This document shows positions 50,892-63,585 of a stretch of DNA of 64,000 nt, in pieces. Positions within the stretch are counted from its first letter, which is position 1; every line of letters begins with the position of its first letter. The DNA comes from Gorsachius magnificus (taxonomy: Eukaryota > Chordata > Aves > Pelecaniformes > Ardeidae). Both the position numbers and the translations under genes were made by a program. Below the pieces are notes generated by a model. It had not been told where the DNA came from. It saw only the letters and a program-made list of their open reading frames with translations, and did not search any database. The stretch spans positions 42,984,590 through 43,048,589 of the forward strand of contig CM067087.1 in the NCBI GenBank assembly GCA_034008185.1. Reading direction: 5' to 3'.

Positions 50892-53800
50892 GACAGCGGT
50901 GAGCGATGAGAGCGGGCGCTGCACCTGAGGCTGAGCTGGGAGAGAAAACCAAAGTGTTGCTGAGCACTTTGAAAGTTCAGCCCCTTCCAGAAATTTTTAG
51001 ATGACTCTCAGGAACTCAGATGGGCCCTTTGTTTTTCAAAACCAGCAAAATGGTTATTTCTTCCCCAGGAGTAGGCAAAAGTCAGTGAATGTAAACATTA
51101 CCAAATGCGATAGAAATTACTCCAGTTTCTTTGAAATCCAAAGAGATTCAGACTATCAACATCTTTTAAGAGTTACAGAAGATGAGTTTTGAGGAATTAA
51201 GATGTGACTAGTCTGATACGTTTTTCTTCAGATGCAGCGAGAAGGAAATGTAGGTGAGGGCTTGCTGGGAACTGCAGCAAAAGGCAGCATGAGGAAAAAT
51301 GGACTTTCTCTTGGAAGTCTAGTTCTGAGAGAGGCAGGTGAGCAAGATTATCTCTGGGGGTAAAAATGAAACTCAGATGATTGGCATGAGACTTCAGATT
51401 TTGCTTTAAATACACCAATTGATTTTTTTTTACCCCCCAAAAAAGACATGAAATACTTGATTTCTATAGTTAAATCAGCTTAACGCTAAAGATGCAGGCT
51501 AGCAGAGAGGTGATGCTTTGCAGTGTAACTTCTTCTTTTCATAGGAAAGCATATTGTTGTCTCAGTGCACAGCTAGCGCAGGCTGCGATGCTTCTGATTT
51601 AGGGCCTGTGAAATAGATATGTGTATTTTTTTCCTCAGAACATCTATCCCCGAGGTGGGCAGAAGAAAACTGGAGAGCCGCTGTTATTTTAAAACTGGTA
51701 TGCTAAGTGTATCCAAGAGCCCATGCATGCGAAGGGATGATTCACATTTTATTTATTTACTACAATGTGTTGACATTCGGACGCTAGTCAGGATGCCGAT
51801 ACCCTAAGGCTTAACCACTGCAAATACTGGGGTAAGAAGCCATTTTCACCCAAGATCAGATTTCAGAGTGATAAGCTACCATTTGGTGTCAGGAGTTTTT
51901 ACTAAAGGATGTTCCTTGTTTATTGTTTTCCATAGAGTGGGTTCTGCGTAAAGAACTGTGTTAAAAGGTAGTAACATGGGAATGGAAAAAAATTAATAGC
52001 TATTTATATCTGTATTGGCAAACTGATCATATATATGTGGAGAAAAATTAAATTTCAGGATGACAGTGTTCAGATGAAGTAACAACGGTTTTAAGCATTG
52101 ACACAAAACAATTACTCCAAAATCTGGTAAGAAGTTTTAGAAGAGGGGTAGCAGAAAAACCCGGCTATAGAGATGTTTTACCTCAATTCCTTTAAAGAGG
52201 CTCAAGGGCACAAAGAAACATAACTTAGCATATCTTTTTCATACAAATAATTTCACATTCTGCATACAATTGAGATACTGCAATGTGAAGGAGGGAATTG
52301 AAAACCTGGCACTTATATAAAAATACCGTGTTTCCTTGAAGTAAAAGGTTATACATCATCCTCAGCCCTGCAGTGGAAAAGCTTAACATACATTGCCGAA
52401 AGCATAAGTAAAAAAGACATTAAACTGATAAAAGAGACTGTGTCGAATGTCAGTAAGGGATCTCACTTACTGCATACGAAAAAGGAAGAGCTCTCTCTTA
52501 CCGGTTAAAAAAATAGGAAAGGTTACTGCTAATGAGAAAGACTTTATTATTACTAGATAATAAAAATAAATTAGAATTGTTACGGTGTAAATTTCACTGT
52601 AGGTGGGTCAGTATTTGCTCTATGTGTTAAGTTATGACTGCGTCTTGCAATGTAGCGCGATGGTCTGCTTGTAGAGTGTTCCCTGTCAGTTCTTACATTT
52701 GCTGTCCACTTTAAAACTTGGTTGAGTTGGTGTAAAATACAGCTTCAGTTAGTTAACTATTTCAGCATTATCTCTTAAGAGCCAAAAAATTACATTTTGG
52801 TGTTAATCACAGTGTAATTAGAGCTTTTTAATTTGATGTTTTGTTACTGGAGATTCAAGACTAGTAGAATGCCCAGTAGTGCGGAGCGTCACCAAGTTTT
52901 TCATTTAATCCAATCTAGTAATTATCCACAATTCATAGTGAAGGCTAAATGCATAACAAACAATGTGACTCTACTGGGCTTATAATTGAAAACCAATCCC
53001 AAGACAAACATTAGTATTCAGAGTTTAAAAAAAAAGGTTGTGTTCAATAACATTACACTGCTATTTTCCTGCACTGTAATTTCTCCTGAAATATTTTTGT
53101 GCTCTCTGATTCCACAGTGTTCGTCCTCCTGGTTAGATTTTTCTCTGGATTGCTATTAATGATACTGAGTTTGTTCTGATTTTTTTGAGTAAATGGAAAG
53201 ATATCTCTGAATCCTGTAGTAAGAGGAATAAATTTGAGAGCTGGATTTCTTTCCTAATACAAGGACTCATTCTAAATCTGTCATATTCATAATGGTGGGT
53301 AATAATATTTTAATATTACACGAAACTAGCGTCAGTGACCAGGCACCTTCAAAAAATAACCTGATCCCATCGCCCTGGGCTGAGCAGTGCTGCTGGCATC
53401 AAGGCTGCAGCCAGATCTGCTGGTATCGCCCAGGGTTCACCCTCCCAGTTAAAAACCTGAGCGTTCTGACCTGGATCCAACCTTCGGTAGCAGTGTGTTT
53501 GTTTGGGTTGGAGCAGATGTTTGGGAATCGATGGTTTGCTTCGTCGCCACAGGGCAGATCCTGCCTCTTCTCTCTGCGCTCCCTGTTGCAGCAGAGCATC
53601 TCTGTGGAATTTCTTTCTGTTGAGAGCGATGCTTTGATTACCTCCTACGATTTCACACAGTTTGAAACACAGCTTACTGTAATCTTCATTTAACGGCCTC
53701 TTCATGACTGGTCAGATTTCCAGCTAAGCAGCTCTTAGAAACCTCAGCTAATGCTTTTTGTCTCAGAGTGAAGCAAAAGATTTTGCCACCCTTGACTGTA

Positions 53801-56800
53801 AGATAAATGGATCAGATAATACTTTTTATGAGCGATTTCCCAGGTTTTTCACTCTCATCTCATCACCATATTCCCTTGATTTCAAAGGTGATACATTAGC
53901 TTATATATTTTATATTGCTCTAGGTTATCTAGTTGACACATTCCCTCAATTTCTTCCTAGTTTTGTTTAATTGTGATTGCACAACTTTTATGCCTCTCAG
54001 TTACCTGCTGTGATTTTTTTTTTTTTTAATCTAATCACAGAAAGATTTGGTGGCTTTCAAGAGCATTCCTGTTCTTAAGAAATACCTAAAAAGATGAACT
54101 TGCTTGTATGTTTGAATATATATTTATCACTTCTGGCCCCAGTATTTTACTGAATAATGGTCCAGTCTTGCAAAGAGTTTAGAGCATGTGAAATTACAAA
54201 CTGCCTGTAGTTTGTGGATGCCCTGTTTAAATGTTTACAGGGTTGAGACATAAAATGCCTAAATATATAAAGTAATCTTCAGGATAGAACACATTTTCCT
54301 TCTGTGTTTACTCTCTGAAAGCATACTGGGGTGAAACTAGGTCTTTAATCCTTAGCCTAAAGATGAGACTAAAGGATTAGTCTTTATTTTAGACTGGAAA
54401 ACTTTGTTTTTCAAAAGTGTTCAGAAAATAGACATTTCCTGCTGCATAATATCGGAGGTTCACACATTCACAGTCTTGTGGAAGCTTGCTTTCTCCCTCA
54501 GACTTGTAAGCAGCCTTCAAGATTCCTTTTTGTTTTTTGTTTTTTTTTTGATAAGTTTATCCCCAACCTTTCAACGTAGAGGTGGATGAAGTTGCACAGA
54601 TACCTTAGGAACCAACTTGGAGCTCTGTCAGTATTTTGAGACTTCAGAAGTTCAATTTCTGCTGCTGGGCTTCTTTCCGCCACCCATTTGCACATCCCTG
54701 TAACTGGGGCTAATGTCAAAGTAGATAGACACCGCGTGAGGCTCTTTCAGGAGTTCTGGCTTGGCATCCGTTCTAAAGCTGTTTGAGATAAAAAGTTGCC
54801 TTCTCTGGATACAGAATGTTGTAAGCCTGGAATATAAATCCTATTTATGAGTAGGAAAACTCTAATATTCTGCAGTTACATTTAAACAACTTTACAAGTA
54901 ACAGTTCAGTTAGTACAGAGAGAGATTGTGTGACGTATCCTTTGTTCTTGCAACAGCTCCTTCTTCAGAAATGCCTCGCATCATCCTTCACCTCACTGCT
55001 GTGGCCGGTGGCTACGGCAGTCCAGCGCGGCTATGACATGTGCAAACTTAGTTTCGTACCCTTCTAACTATCAAGTGCATTTTCCAAATACTGACCTTCA
55101 TGCTAGCCTAACTGTGAGAGCTAAATTCACCTTTGGGAAGAGGTATGCGTGGCTCTTAATAAAAATAAGACATCTCCGTAAGGACAGCTTGTTCTTCTGC
55201 ATGGAGAAGAAAGGAGGGCTGGCTTGCTTCGTCCTTCTGTGTAAGCTCAGCATAAAGATAAGCCATTTCCTTCAGCGCCTGAGGTGCGCTGCGGATGTGA
55301 CGGGGATGGGAAGGAACGGCAAACGGCCACGCAGCAGAAATAACAGAATGGCTCTGCTACCAGGTGGCCGGGCTGATCGCACCCAAAGGCATCGGTGTGG
55401 TGGTGGGCAGTGGCTGCCCTGCTGCAGGGCTTGCAGCCAGCGATGCAAACCTCATGGACTGCTTTGAGCCCCTGCTGCTCACTCTCATCTCTGGACTGTG
55501 GCTGGCTTTTTCCAACTTCATCGAGAAGAGATCTGATTCAGGGTTTGTTCCGGATTGTGTTTATAGAGATTGAAATACCACCTCCCTTTTCCCGCTGTTT
55601 TAAAATGCAAATCAGAAACAAAAGATGTTGGTAAACTTATTTTAAAATATATACCAGGAACAAAATAAGAAAATACTTGAACCATTTAGCAACCGGCAGC
55701 TTTTGGCAGCAGTCTATACCTCCACCAGTATGAATCGTTGCAAACATAAAGAGAAACACTTTGAAACCAATACAAGGCCAGATTCAGACAGTGACTCCAT
55801 TTTGGCAGCTACATTTTATTTTTATTTCCTTTTTCATTTTTTCCTGCAGTTGCTGGCACCTTACTAACGATAGGCAACACTGATTTAAATTCTCCATCAC
55901 AGAAATGTGATAGACACTGTAAAGAAGATGGTGATTGTGTTTTGGCAGCGTATTTTACTTTATCGCGTTCCTCTGAACTGCTAAACTGAAAACCAGAAGA
56001 GTTAGACCTGGAATACTGGATACTGGGAGGCTCTGTTGAGTAGATGTACCTGGATCCCAATTCTTTAAAATTACAGAACTTGGGAAATAGGTAAAACAAA
56101 GTTCCATTGATGTCAATAAAAAAACCGTCATAGTCATTTCCTTTAATTTTTGAATGAGTAAAATCATGTGGACTAATTTGATATCAGCATCTACATGTTC
56201 TTTCAGAGCAAAGGATGAACCTGGTCCAGTATTCTGTGGTTTACGTTGCAGTTCTGTTGTTTACATTGCAATTAGTGGTGTGTTTTGTGGAACAGCATTT
56301 GCAATTCAGGGTGTTTTAAAGAGATTTTGCATGTATTTACGTTTTGGTTATGGAACGGGAATATGTGTTGGGGTTGTACGTCCCCAATCACTGCAAACTG
56401 GCGGGGTCGTTAAATTAACACGGCGGCTCCTCCGTCGCCTTGCGGCCTCGTGTGGCTCTGCAGATGCTCGGGAGGGAGCAGTTCTTGCTGCTGACTGCTA
56501 AGAGTTCTGCCTGGCCCTGACAAGCAATCTGTGCTTTTGTAAGGAGCATTTTCAGAGTCAAATTTTGACTTTGTGTAGTCTGTAATAAAAGAGAAACAAT
56601 TCCTAGTGAGGGCTTCTCTGTGTATGTGCCTATGTGAGCGTTCACATTCAGCATAATCTAAACAGTCAGGAAATAATCCTTCCTTTTGACAAACAGAATT
56701 GGAACCACAGAGGGGTATTGACTAGGACAAATACAGCATTTATTCAGCAACTGTCTCTCAATTATCATTTCAGTTTTGTTTGCATGAATTCTGCCTGCCT

Positions 56801-57216
56801 GCAAATAAGGCTTGCTCGCAATCCTGAGCCAAATTTTAGTTCAATAGAAATCATAGTGGAGGTAGCCATGATAGAATCACAGCTTTTTATTCGAGTAGAA
56901 GTGTTGAAAGAGTTTCACAGCCAAGCCAAACCATTCGTTTGCTGTTTTGTAGTCAATGTTCTACAGCCTTCCTTTAGTACAGGCTGTTCATTTAAAAGAG
57001 GTGGGGGAAAGGAAAACTGGTCATCAAATGAGTGCCAGTGGTTATCTGCTTCCCTGGAATAGAAAAGTAACCATCTCCCCCTTAAGAAGTTTAAGCAGCC
57101 TTCAGATACTCTGACAAAACTTACCAGGTACTTTAGATTTGAGGTGAAGGCCTAGGGAGATCTGTGCTGTTAGACTGGAAACTTAGCATTGACATTGCTG
57201 TTCCTACCGTTGTCTC
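50892..57216. other. Long non-coding stretch
   Basis: No supported gene. GC-richer patches are at 53340-53600, 55250-55510 and 56398-56475. Unassigned frames include 53292-53693, 55033-55467, 56154-56501 and 56634-57062, all on plus. A T14-type tract lies at about 54010-54025. Confidence 0.5.
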
Positions 57217-57282
57217 TTCCTGAAATAGTAAGGTAATAAAGTGTTTCCTGAAATAACAAGGTAATAAAGTGTTTCCTGAAAT
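57217..57282 (+). repeat. 28-bp tandem repeat, about 2.4 copies
   Basis: TTCCTGAAATAGTAAGGTAA begins the first unit at 57217. The next unit starts 28 bp later with two substitutions (AACAAGG for AGTAAGG), and a partial third unit ends at TCCTGAAAT. The array is purely local. Confidence 0.93.
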
Positions 57283-58542
57283 GAGAGTCCATGGAGCTGC
57301 ACATTGTACGTGTATGAATGCTGTGGGGATTCACCAGAAACTGGCTAATTTATTTGTAAATTCATTACCCAGTCCTGTTGTCTCCAAGGAAAAAGTCTTT
57401 GGCATACTGAGCTTCAGCTTCTAAAACATGTGTAGCTGAGGATCATATCTGAGATGTGATGAGCGATGAGCCACCTCTGTGGTAAAGATGATGCACATGC
57501 CAGCACCGTTAGACAGAGTAGGAGAAAGTGGTACTCACATTTTTTAATTCCTTTATGGCTTTGGTCAAGCAAGCTAGATTTGGCCACTGCTCGGGATTTG
57601 TGCCTCATAACCCCCGTGTGAGCAAGCTGGGGATGTCCTGGACAGCGAGATGTCGGCACAGATCAGGACACCAAAGTGAATATGTGAGGCTTCTGGCTGC
57701 AGAGCCTGGCTGGTAAGAGGAGATGAGCACCTAGGGGCTACTTTTCAATGGACAGAGATTTTGCATAATGCCTGGGCTGAGATGAACATTTCAGATACTT
57801 GGGGATTAAGGGGTCTGAGGAAGTGGGGCCAGCCAAAGACAATGAACAGCTCTGTTCAGCAGAACGATTTCTGGAATAACCAGATCCCAAATGGACCTTG
57901 GCTGAGTTGGTGTCACTTTGTTTTGGTTTTGAGAGGAAAGTAAATTCAGTGGTTCATTTTTAAGATGCTTACGCAGACTGTTGATTTTTTTCATGCCTGT
58001 TAGTAGTGCTTGAGTCACCCTTCGCTCTCAGGTCTTTTACACATTTTTTCTGGGACAAATTTGTAATTGAATAAGATGGGGAATAGAGGTTAAAGCAAGG
58101 TTTACTCAATGCTGTTCTGCAAAATGCAGCATAGTTATTTTTTAAAACTTCTGTCTTTCGTATTCCTGTGCTAATGCCCTTTTGGTGCTTGAAAATGTAT
58201 TCCATGTTGTAAGGTGTCACACTTCTGATGGGACTTCAGTTTACTCCTAGTTTAGCTTTGATTTATTCTGGAAATCTTCAACATTTTCTTCTGTAGGGTT
58301 CCCGCTTAGCAATTTTATTTTAGTGTTGCAGAGAGAAAGTCACCAGAAGTCTTGGCACTTCTGTTAAAGAATATGCTTTAGAGCACTGAACTGCAATGTG
58401 GTTAAAGGCTTTCAGCTTACCAGTGAACAGACATATCAATGCTTTTGTTACATTTGAAATGTTAGAATGTATCTCTAATCTCAATATCATCAACTTTCCT
58501 GCCTGCACACATTATTATTATTTGCAATAGCAATTAAGATGA
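57283..58542. other. Non-coding stretch
   Basis: Nothing recognised beyond short unassigned frames on both strands. Confidence 0.55.
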
Positions 58543-58655
58543 GGATAGACGAGATGCTTAGGGACGTGGTTTAGTGGTGGGATGGCAGGGTTAGGGGAAG
58601 AGTTAGGCTTGATGATCTTAAAGGTCTTTTCCAACCTAAACGATTCTATGATTCT
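58543..58655 (+). mobile_element. CR1 LINE 3' end, sense
   Basis: The segment begins at the very end of ORF2 and the stop (TTAGGGACGTGGTTTAGTGG). It continues through the CR1 3' UTR blocks GGCTTGATGATCTTAAAGG and TCTTTTCCAACCTAAA, and ends GATTCTATGATTCT. It is severely 5'-truncated, has no coding content, and shares the 3' terminus of the copy at 40.5 kb. Confidence 0.95.
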
Positions 58656-59719
58656 AAGAAATAGGCATAACGGGAGTGTTTCATACTCTCGGAAGTTTCC
58701 AAAGAAAATTTAATTTGACAGTGGTGGTAAGAGTACTAAAGCTGCCTTATTTAGGGTGTTGGGTTTCAGTTTTCATCCAGCAGCTTGCTTTCACACTATA
58801 ATTACAGTGCTGTTTATCTGGTTTTTAACAAAAGGTACCCTCAGCACCATGGGAATGACTTCCACCTGCTTCTTTGGATCTGCGTTAAGGGCAGTGCTGT
58901 TAGATCATGGTAACGGCGCCAGCACACAGCAGCAGCGAGCGTGCGGGTTTCAAGAAGGCAGCACAAACTGTGGCACAAGGACCCATGGAGGAAGCAGGAG
59001 CAGTGCAAATGCCCTCTCTAATTTCTTCCCAAATCTGGTCTGCATTGCTTCCTCACATGCTAATCGGACTAAAAATTGAGGGCATCGTTGTTCATTCTTA
59101 GTAGCTTTTGCCTTCACTGACTAAATAATATGGGACTGATAAATAGAAAAGGGATTTGGGGGGTGCGCGTGATTCCAGGATTATTGTGTAGTTAAAGAAA
59201 AATATATGTAGAGTTTTGCCTATTACTATTCTTTGCCTATCAACAAAGCAACAAAGTTTCATGAAATGATATCTGCAGCAATAATAAGCCTAAAAAAGGA
59301 TAATAAAAAAGTAAAGAGAATACTTTCAGGTTTTGGCAGTCTGTTGTGAAAGCAGGTGGCTAGTCTTAAATCTAATTCCTGGGTTTTTATAGCGGAGCAG
59401 TAAAGAGGAAAACAGACAGCATTGTTACCCACCGAGTTTGAATTAAAGTCAGATTTGTTTCAGCAGGGTATTAATGGGGTTCCTGTGAGAGAGAATCTCT
59501 GGCTTTGAGTTTGTTACTGGGCAGAAAATCATCTGGACAGGTTTTTGTGGTGTTTTGTTTTTTTTTTTTAAGCCATGAGAATATGTTTACAATTTGAATT
59601 TTTACAAATTAAATTCATTATGCCCATTAACCCATTTCCATGTGAGTTGTAACATCAATTATCTATTTTCTAAAGCCTTTTATAATAACTAAGCAGGCTT
59701 TCCGTTTTCTTTACTTTTC

Positions 59720-59742
59720 ATGCATGTGCGGTTCACATGCAT
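59720..59742. repeat. Perfect 9-bp hairpin in ATTA-rich DNA
   Basis: ATGCATGTG (59720-59728) and CACATGCAT (59734-59742) are exact reverse complements with a 5-nt loop, CGGTT. An ATGCATATGC octamer-like sequence overlaps its right arm. Confidence 0.75.
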
Positions 59743-60520
59743 ATGCTATAATTGCTCATTACTAAATGAAAAAATTCAAGTAGCTCTACAGAATTTACCT
59801 TCTGGAAAATACATCCTGAAAAATGTTCTGACACCTAAAACAGGTCAGTTCCAGTTGTCCACTTCAGGTAACCTGACGAAATGCCTTCTCTAAAGATTTT
59901 AAAGACAGAATTTTGAGTCAAAATACTGATTCATCGAAGAAGAGGGCCATCACAAACATGTTTCACAACATTATGAGCTCGCTGTTTTTTTAAAAAATGT
60001 ATTTTTTATTCATTTGTTACAGGTTTACATGGAGTAAAACCCATTTACAGGTGCTTATAGTGTTTTCTATTCCTGTAATGGCTGTAGTACTTACATAGAA
60101 TAATTAAAGCAGAAATCGTCTGCATTGGCCCTACCCAGCTTTGCAGGAGTGCAAAAACACTGGTACAAATTATGTCTCTGGGTTAACAACTGATCCATGC
60201 TGTAGTGGGTGTTTTGTGTTTTACACATCCTGCCTTCTGCATCTCCTTTCTCTTTTGTTTAAATGCTAAATTTTTATATACTTTCTAGTTTAGCAGGAAG
60301 ACTCCTTTAGCACTGTGGTTGTCTGGCCTGAAGAGCAAATAGTAAAGGTTTGGTCATACAAGTCCAGTGAAGTTCTTTGTGCATTTCTGAACCTTGTGGT
60401 TATTTACTAGCATCTGGGGCAAATTGAAGTCATCAGTGCCTGTCAGGAGCTCCTTCTAGAGGCTGGTCATCTATATTTTTAGCTTTGGCCTTCTCTAAGG
60501 TAGAATTATTTGAATCACTA

Positions 60521-60554
60521 TGCCAATATACTTCCATTGCCAATATAATTCCAT
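60521..60554 (+). repeat. 17-bp tandem duplication
   Basis: TGCCAATATACTTCCAT (60521-60537) is followed directly by TGCCAATATAATTCCAT (60538-60554), with one substitution. Confidence 0.9.
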
Positions 60555-61149
60555 TCCAGCTAATGACATGAACATCCATAGTCATTATTGTATTTTTGTT
60601 CTCACACTGCCGATTTCTTAAACCTCTGAAAATAGCATGTATCTCACGAGCTAGGAAGGGACACTAAAATGGTGAATGTACTGTAAACTATATTGGGCCA
60701 ACAATAACAGGAGTTGAGATGAGTGTGACACTGATAAATATTAACATGTGGATAAATTGGTTATTTTTCACTGGTATCCCATTTTAGTCAATCATTTTAA
60801 TTTGATACCTAGTATCCAAAGACAACTGTGGATGAAAAAAAGAAGTGAAAGATTAATCAGTATTATTTTGAGAAACTGAATTAGCATGGATGCAGTGTTG
60901 TATGTCCTCACGAGTGTAACTGCATAACACTTATTTCCTTCCACCAGCAAGACTGATAGTGGTAAAATCATTTTACAAAATTAAAATACAGATCAAATGT
61001 ACATGAACCTATTACTTTATGCAGTCACTTCATTAAAAAAATCTTAATTTTCCGTCTTAATTTTACTGGTCATTGCCTCATTTGGTTTCTCTAAATATGC
61101 CTAAAATGAACAGAGTACTGAAATTAATTTTTCTATTTCATTGTTTCAG

Positions 61150-61208
61150 ACTTTTGCAACGGAAGCAAAACATTTCTTAATCCTAAACCAGAAACTCACC
61201 TGGAAAAG
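61150..61208 (+). other. Candidate internal exon (splice-site pair)
   Basis: A strong acceptor, TTTCTATTTCATTGTTTCAG at 61149, is followed by 59 nt and a consensus donor, GGAAAAG|GTAAGTGG. Two frames are open; one reads FCNGSKTFLNPKPETHLEK and ends on a codon boundary. No protein family is recognised. It is the best-bounded candidate exon on the plus strand, but could equally be a non-coding RNA exon or chance. Confidence 0.25.
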
Positions 61209-63468
61209 GTAAGTGGCTTTATACTTGAAGACAACACTTGACTTCAGATGTTGTGAAAAGATTAATGACACTCACGTCTCAATATCCAGTAACAAAGCAG
61301 ATTCAGCAGATAAAATCACCTGTTAATTTCCTTTTCTTTCTTCTACTACAGAAATGCGTGTGTAAACAAGTTCATTTTAATAGTAACGCAGTCTTTTTTT
61401 TTTTTTAAGAAAGCATATTTTAAGAATTTCTAACTGATGAATAGAATTGTGATCTCTCACTATTTCTAAAGGAATGCGATAGCTTTGATGGAAGGTTCCC
61501 ATTCTTAGCAATTAACCATTTATAATGGTTTTTTACACATTTTGGATGAACTAGCGTAAATGCGTGCCTTGTCTGGTTACCTGACATACTGTCTTATGCC
61601 CTGAACATTTGGCCTGATTTTCAAGTCCATCAGTTCATTCATTTCAGTGGGTATTTCTGACACTTGGAGAGGAGGCAACTTAATAGGGATTTAAGTGCCA
61701 GTCTTTTCAATCCCTGGCCTTGGACTGTAGGGGTGATTAGTGACAGGTGAGAAAAAAAAAAAAGTACTAATAAGAATTGGGGTGGTTTCTAGGGACTGCC
61801 ATGTCACTAGAATGCGTGGTATGACATCACCGTGCCTGTTGTTTGTTCCCGTTGTTTGTGATGGCGCTATGGGCACGTCACTGTTGTTTGTGATCCCTGA
61901 GACGCCTCCCCGTACATCTACTGTATTCAGTTTATCTGGAAAAGAATTGCATACTGGTGGGGTTATGTGTGAATCTCTTGCGCACATGCGCTCTGTAACT
62001 GTACCTAAGTAACAAAATGAGTTTATGTTGGGAAATTTGATAAATGGATGAGCAGATGGCGGTTTGTACCTGTGATGAACTGATTTGCAGTGATTAAGAC
62101 AAGTGTAAAATTGGATTTTGAGCATCTTAAAAAGTGCATGTCTCACTTTAAATTTCATGTAAAATAACAGTAATTTCTGTGACAATTCATAAAATTGTCT
62201 GAAGGAAAGCCGTTAATAATCCTGGTAGCTGTCTCACTTCCTGAGTGATGTAAATGTTACAGCCTCCTGTGGTGGCAAAAGCAAGAATTTACCAAAAGTA
62301 TATTAGTAAGAGTACTTTTATCCAACTGGAAATAGGAGCTTAAAATGAACTTCCATATTATTTATTTTTTAAAATGTTATTTTCAGTGTTACGTGAAAAA
62401 CTAATTCACAGAACGAGGATTCAGGCCCCATCTGCAATTTATAGTTAAAAAAGTTATATATTGTATATAAATATGAAAATGTCATACCTATATGATTACA
62501 AATGAAGGACTGGATGGATTTCCAGCATTTAATCAAGCTTGCCTTTGGTTTCAGCATTACTTTTCTAAGTTTCTGGACTTTAGAATTCATTTTGACTAAT
62601 CCATTTTTGAACTTCAGGTGCTGTTGGTCCCCACTGTAATTTGCGTAAAGGAGTGCTGTTCAGTTAGGATTGAATTAGATGACACAAACCGGCCTTGGCT
62701 CCTGAATGTCAGAAACTTGGATTCCTTCAGGACACTGCTATCAGGGACCCTTTATAAAGTCCTATGTATAGGACTTAGATATAGCTACAGCAAATCCTGT
62801 AAGGGCACTGGCACACACTTGTACCAGTATTTAAAATTCTGACTCACAAACGTCAGCCATTGCGCAGTCACCTCAGATCTGCTCCTGTATATTTATTATG
62901 ACTTCTCTCTGAACAAACAGTTCCAGTAGATATTATCAAGGGGAATGCTAAAGTAATATTACATAGTCAATGCATATCTTGACCTTTTTTTCAAGTCCAG
63001 AAATACAGATGTAGCCAGTCTGCAGTTAGGAAAGTAAATTAGGCAAACCATTAAGCAGCCTTAACTCTGTGTTGTTACAGGATTTTTGGTAATAATTTTC
63101 TAGTCTAAACATAACAATTTCCTCTAATCTAGAACTCCCACTCCCATCTGCAGGCCAGCTTGTGTGCAGCACAGCTTCCCAGCTTAGGAATGGGACACCC
63201 CATGCCTGAGGCGCTGGGAAATGGTTTGGTCTTGGTAACGCACCAAGTGGTGCTGTTGATGAAATCTAACTTCAAAAACCCTCTCAGAATTCCTAGGGTT
63301 GTAGTCAGTAAGGACTGGATCTTGGTTTTATTGTACAGCTAAAAAAATGTTGTTCTAGCCTTTACAGTACAAAGCCTAGAAATTCAGGGGGTTAGTTTTT
63401 AGTGGTAATCACATTACAATTATCTAAATTAAGATATATTTTGGAAATGGCCATTGATTGAAATGATT
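61209..63468. other. Non-coding stretch
   Basis: No supported gene. A minus frame at 61691-62185 (164 codons from a TTG, first ATG about ten codons in) has no known domain and ends in a run of Phe from a poly(A) tract on plus. A cluster of TGTTTGT and CRE-like sites lies at 61822-61894, and a perfect 8-bp hairpin at 62757-62776. Confidence 0.5.
62757..62776. repeat. Perfect 8-bp hairpin
   Basis: AAGTCCTA (62757-62764) and TAGGACTT (62769-62776) pair exactly around a 4-nt loop, TGTA. Confidence 0.8.
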
Positions 63469-63585
63469 GAAAGTGACCTCTGAGTCAACCACCCCATCCT
63501 GCTCCCTGCTTGAACCATCAGTAGATCAGGTCAGCTGTGCCTTTGGTTGAATCCTGAAAACCTCCAGGGATGGAGACAAGTAGCC
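63469..63585 (-). mobile_element. Old CR1 LINE 3' fragment, antisense
   Basis: Read on plus, the order is AAAGTGACCTCTGAGTCAAC, then a CCACCCCATCCTGCTC block, GATCAGGTCAGCTGTGCC, TTGAATCCTGAAAACCTCCA and GGGATGGAGAC. This follows the reverse complement of a CR1 3' region, but it is strongly diverged, with indels and no clear terminus. The family call rests on block order and the CCTCCAGGGATGGAGAC phrase. Confidence 0.6.

Larger units (their letters stand above)
58656..61149. other. Non-coding AT-rich stretch
   Basis: No supported gene. It includes a perfect 9-bp hairpin at 59720-59742 inside an ATTA-rich segment (about 59570-59780) that could be a conserved regulatory element, and a 17-bp tandem at 60521-60554. 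Confidence 0.55.

Noticed and set aside
61691..62185. Minus-strand ORF of 164 codons as a gene
   Set aside because: It begins at TTG, carries a run of Phe from a homopolymer, has no recognisable domain and shows no splice or promoter context.
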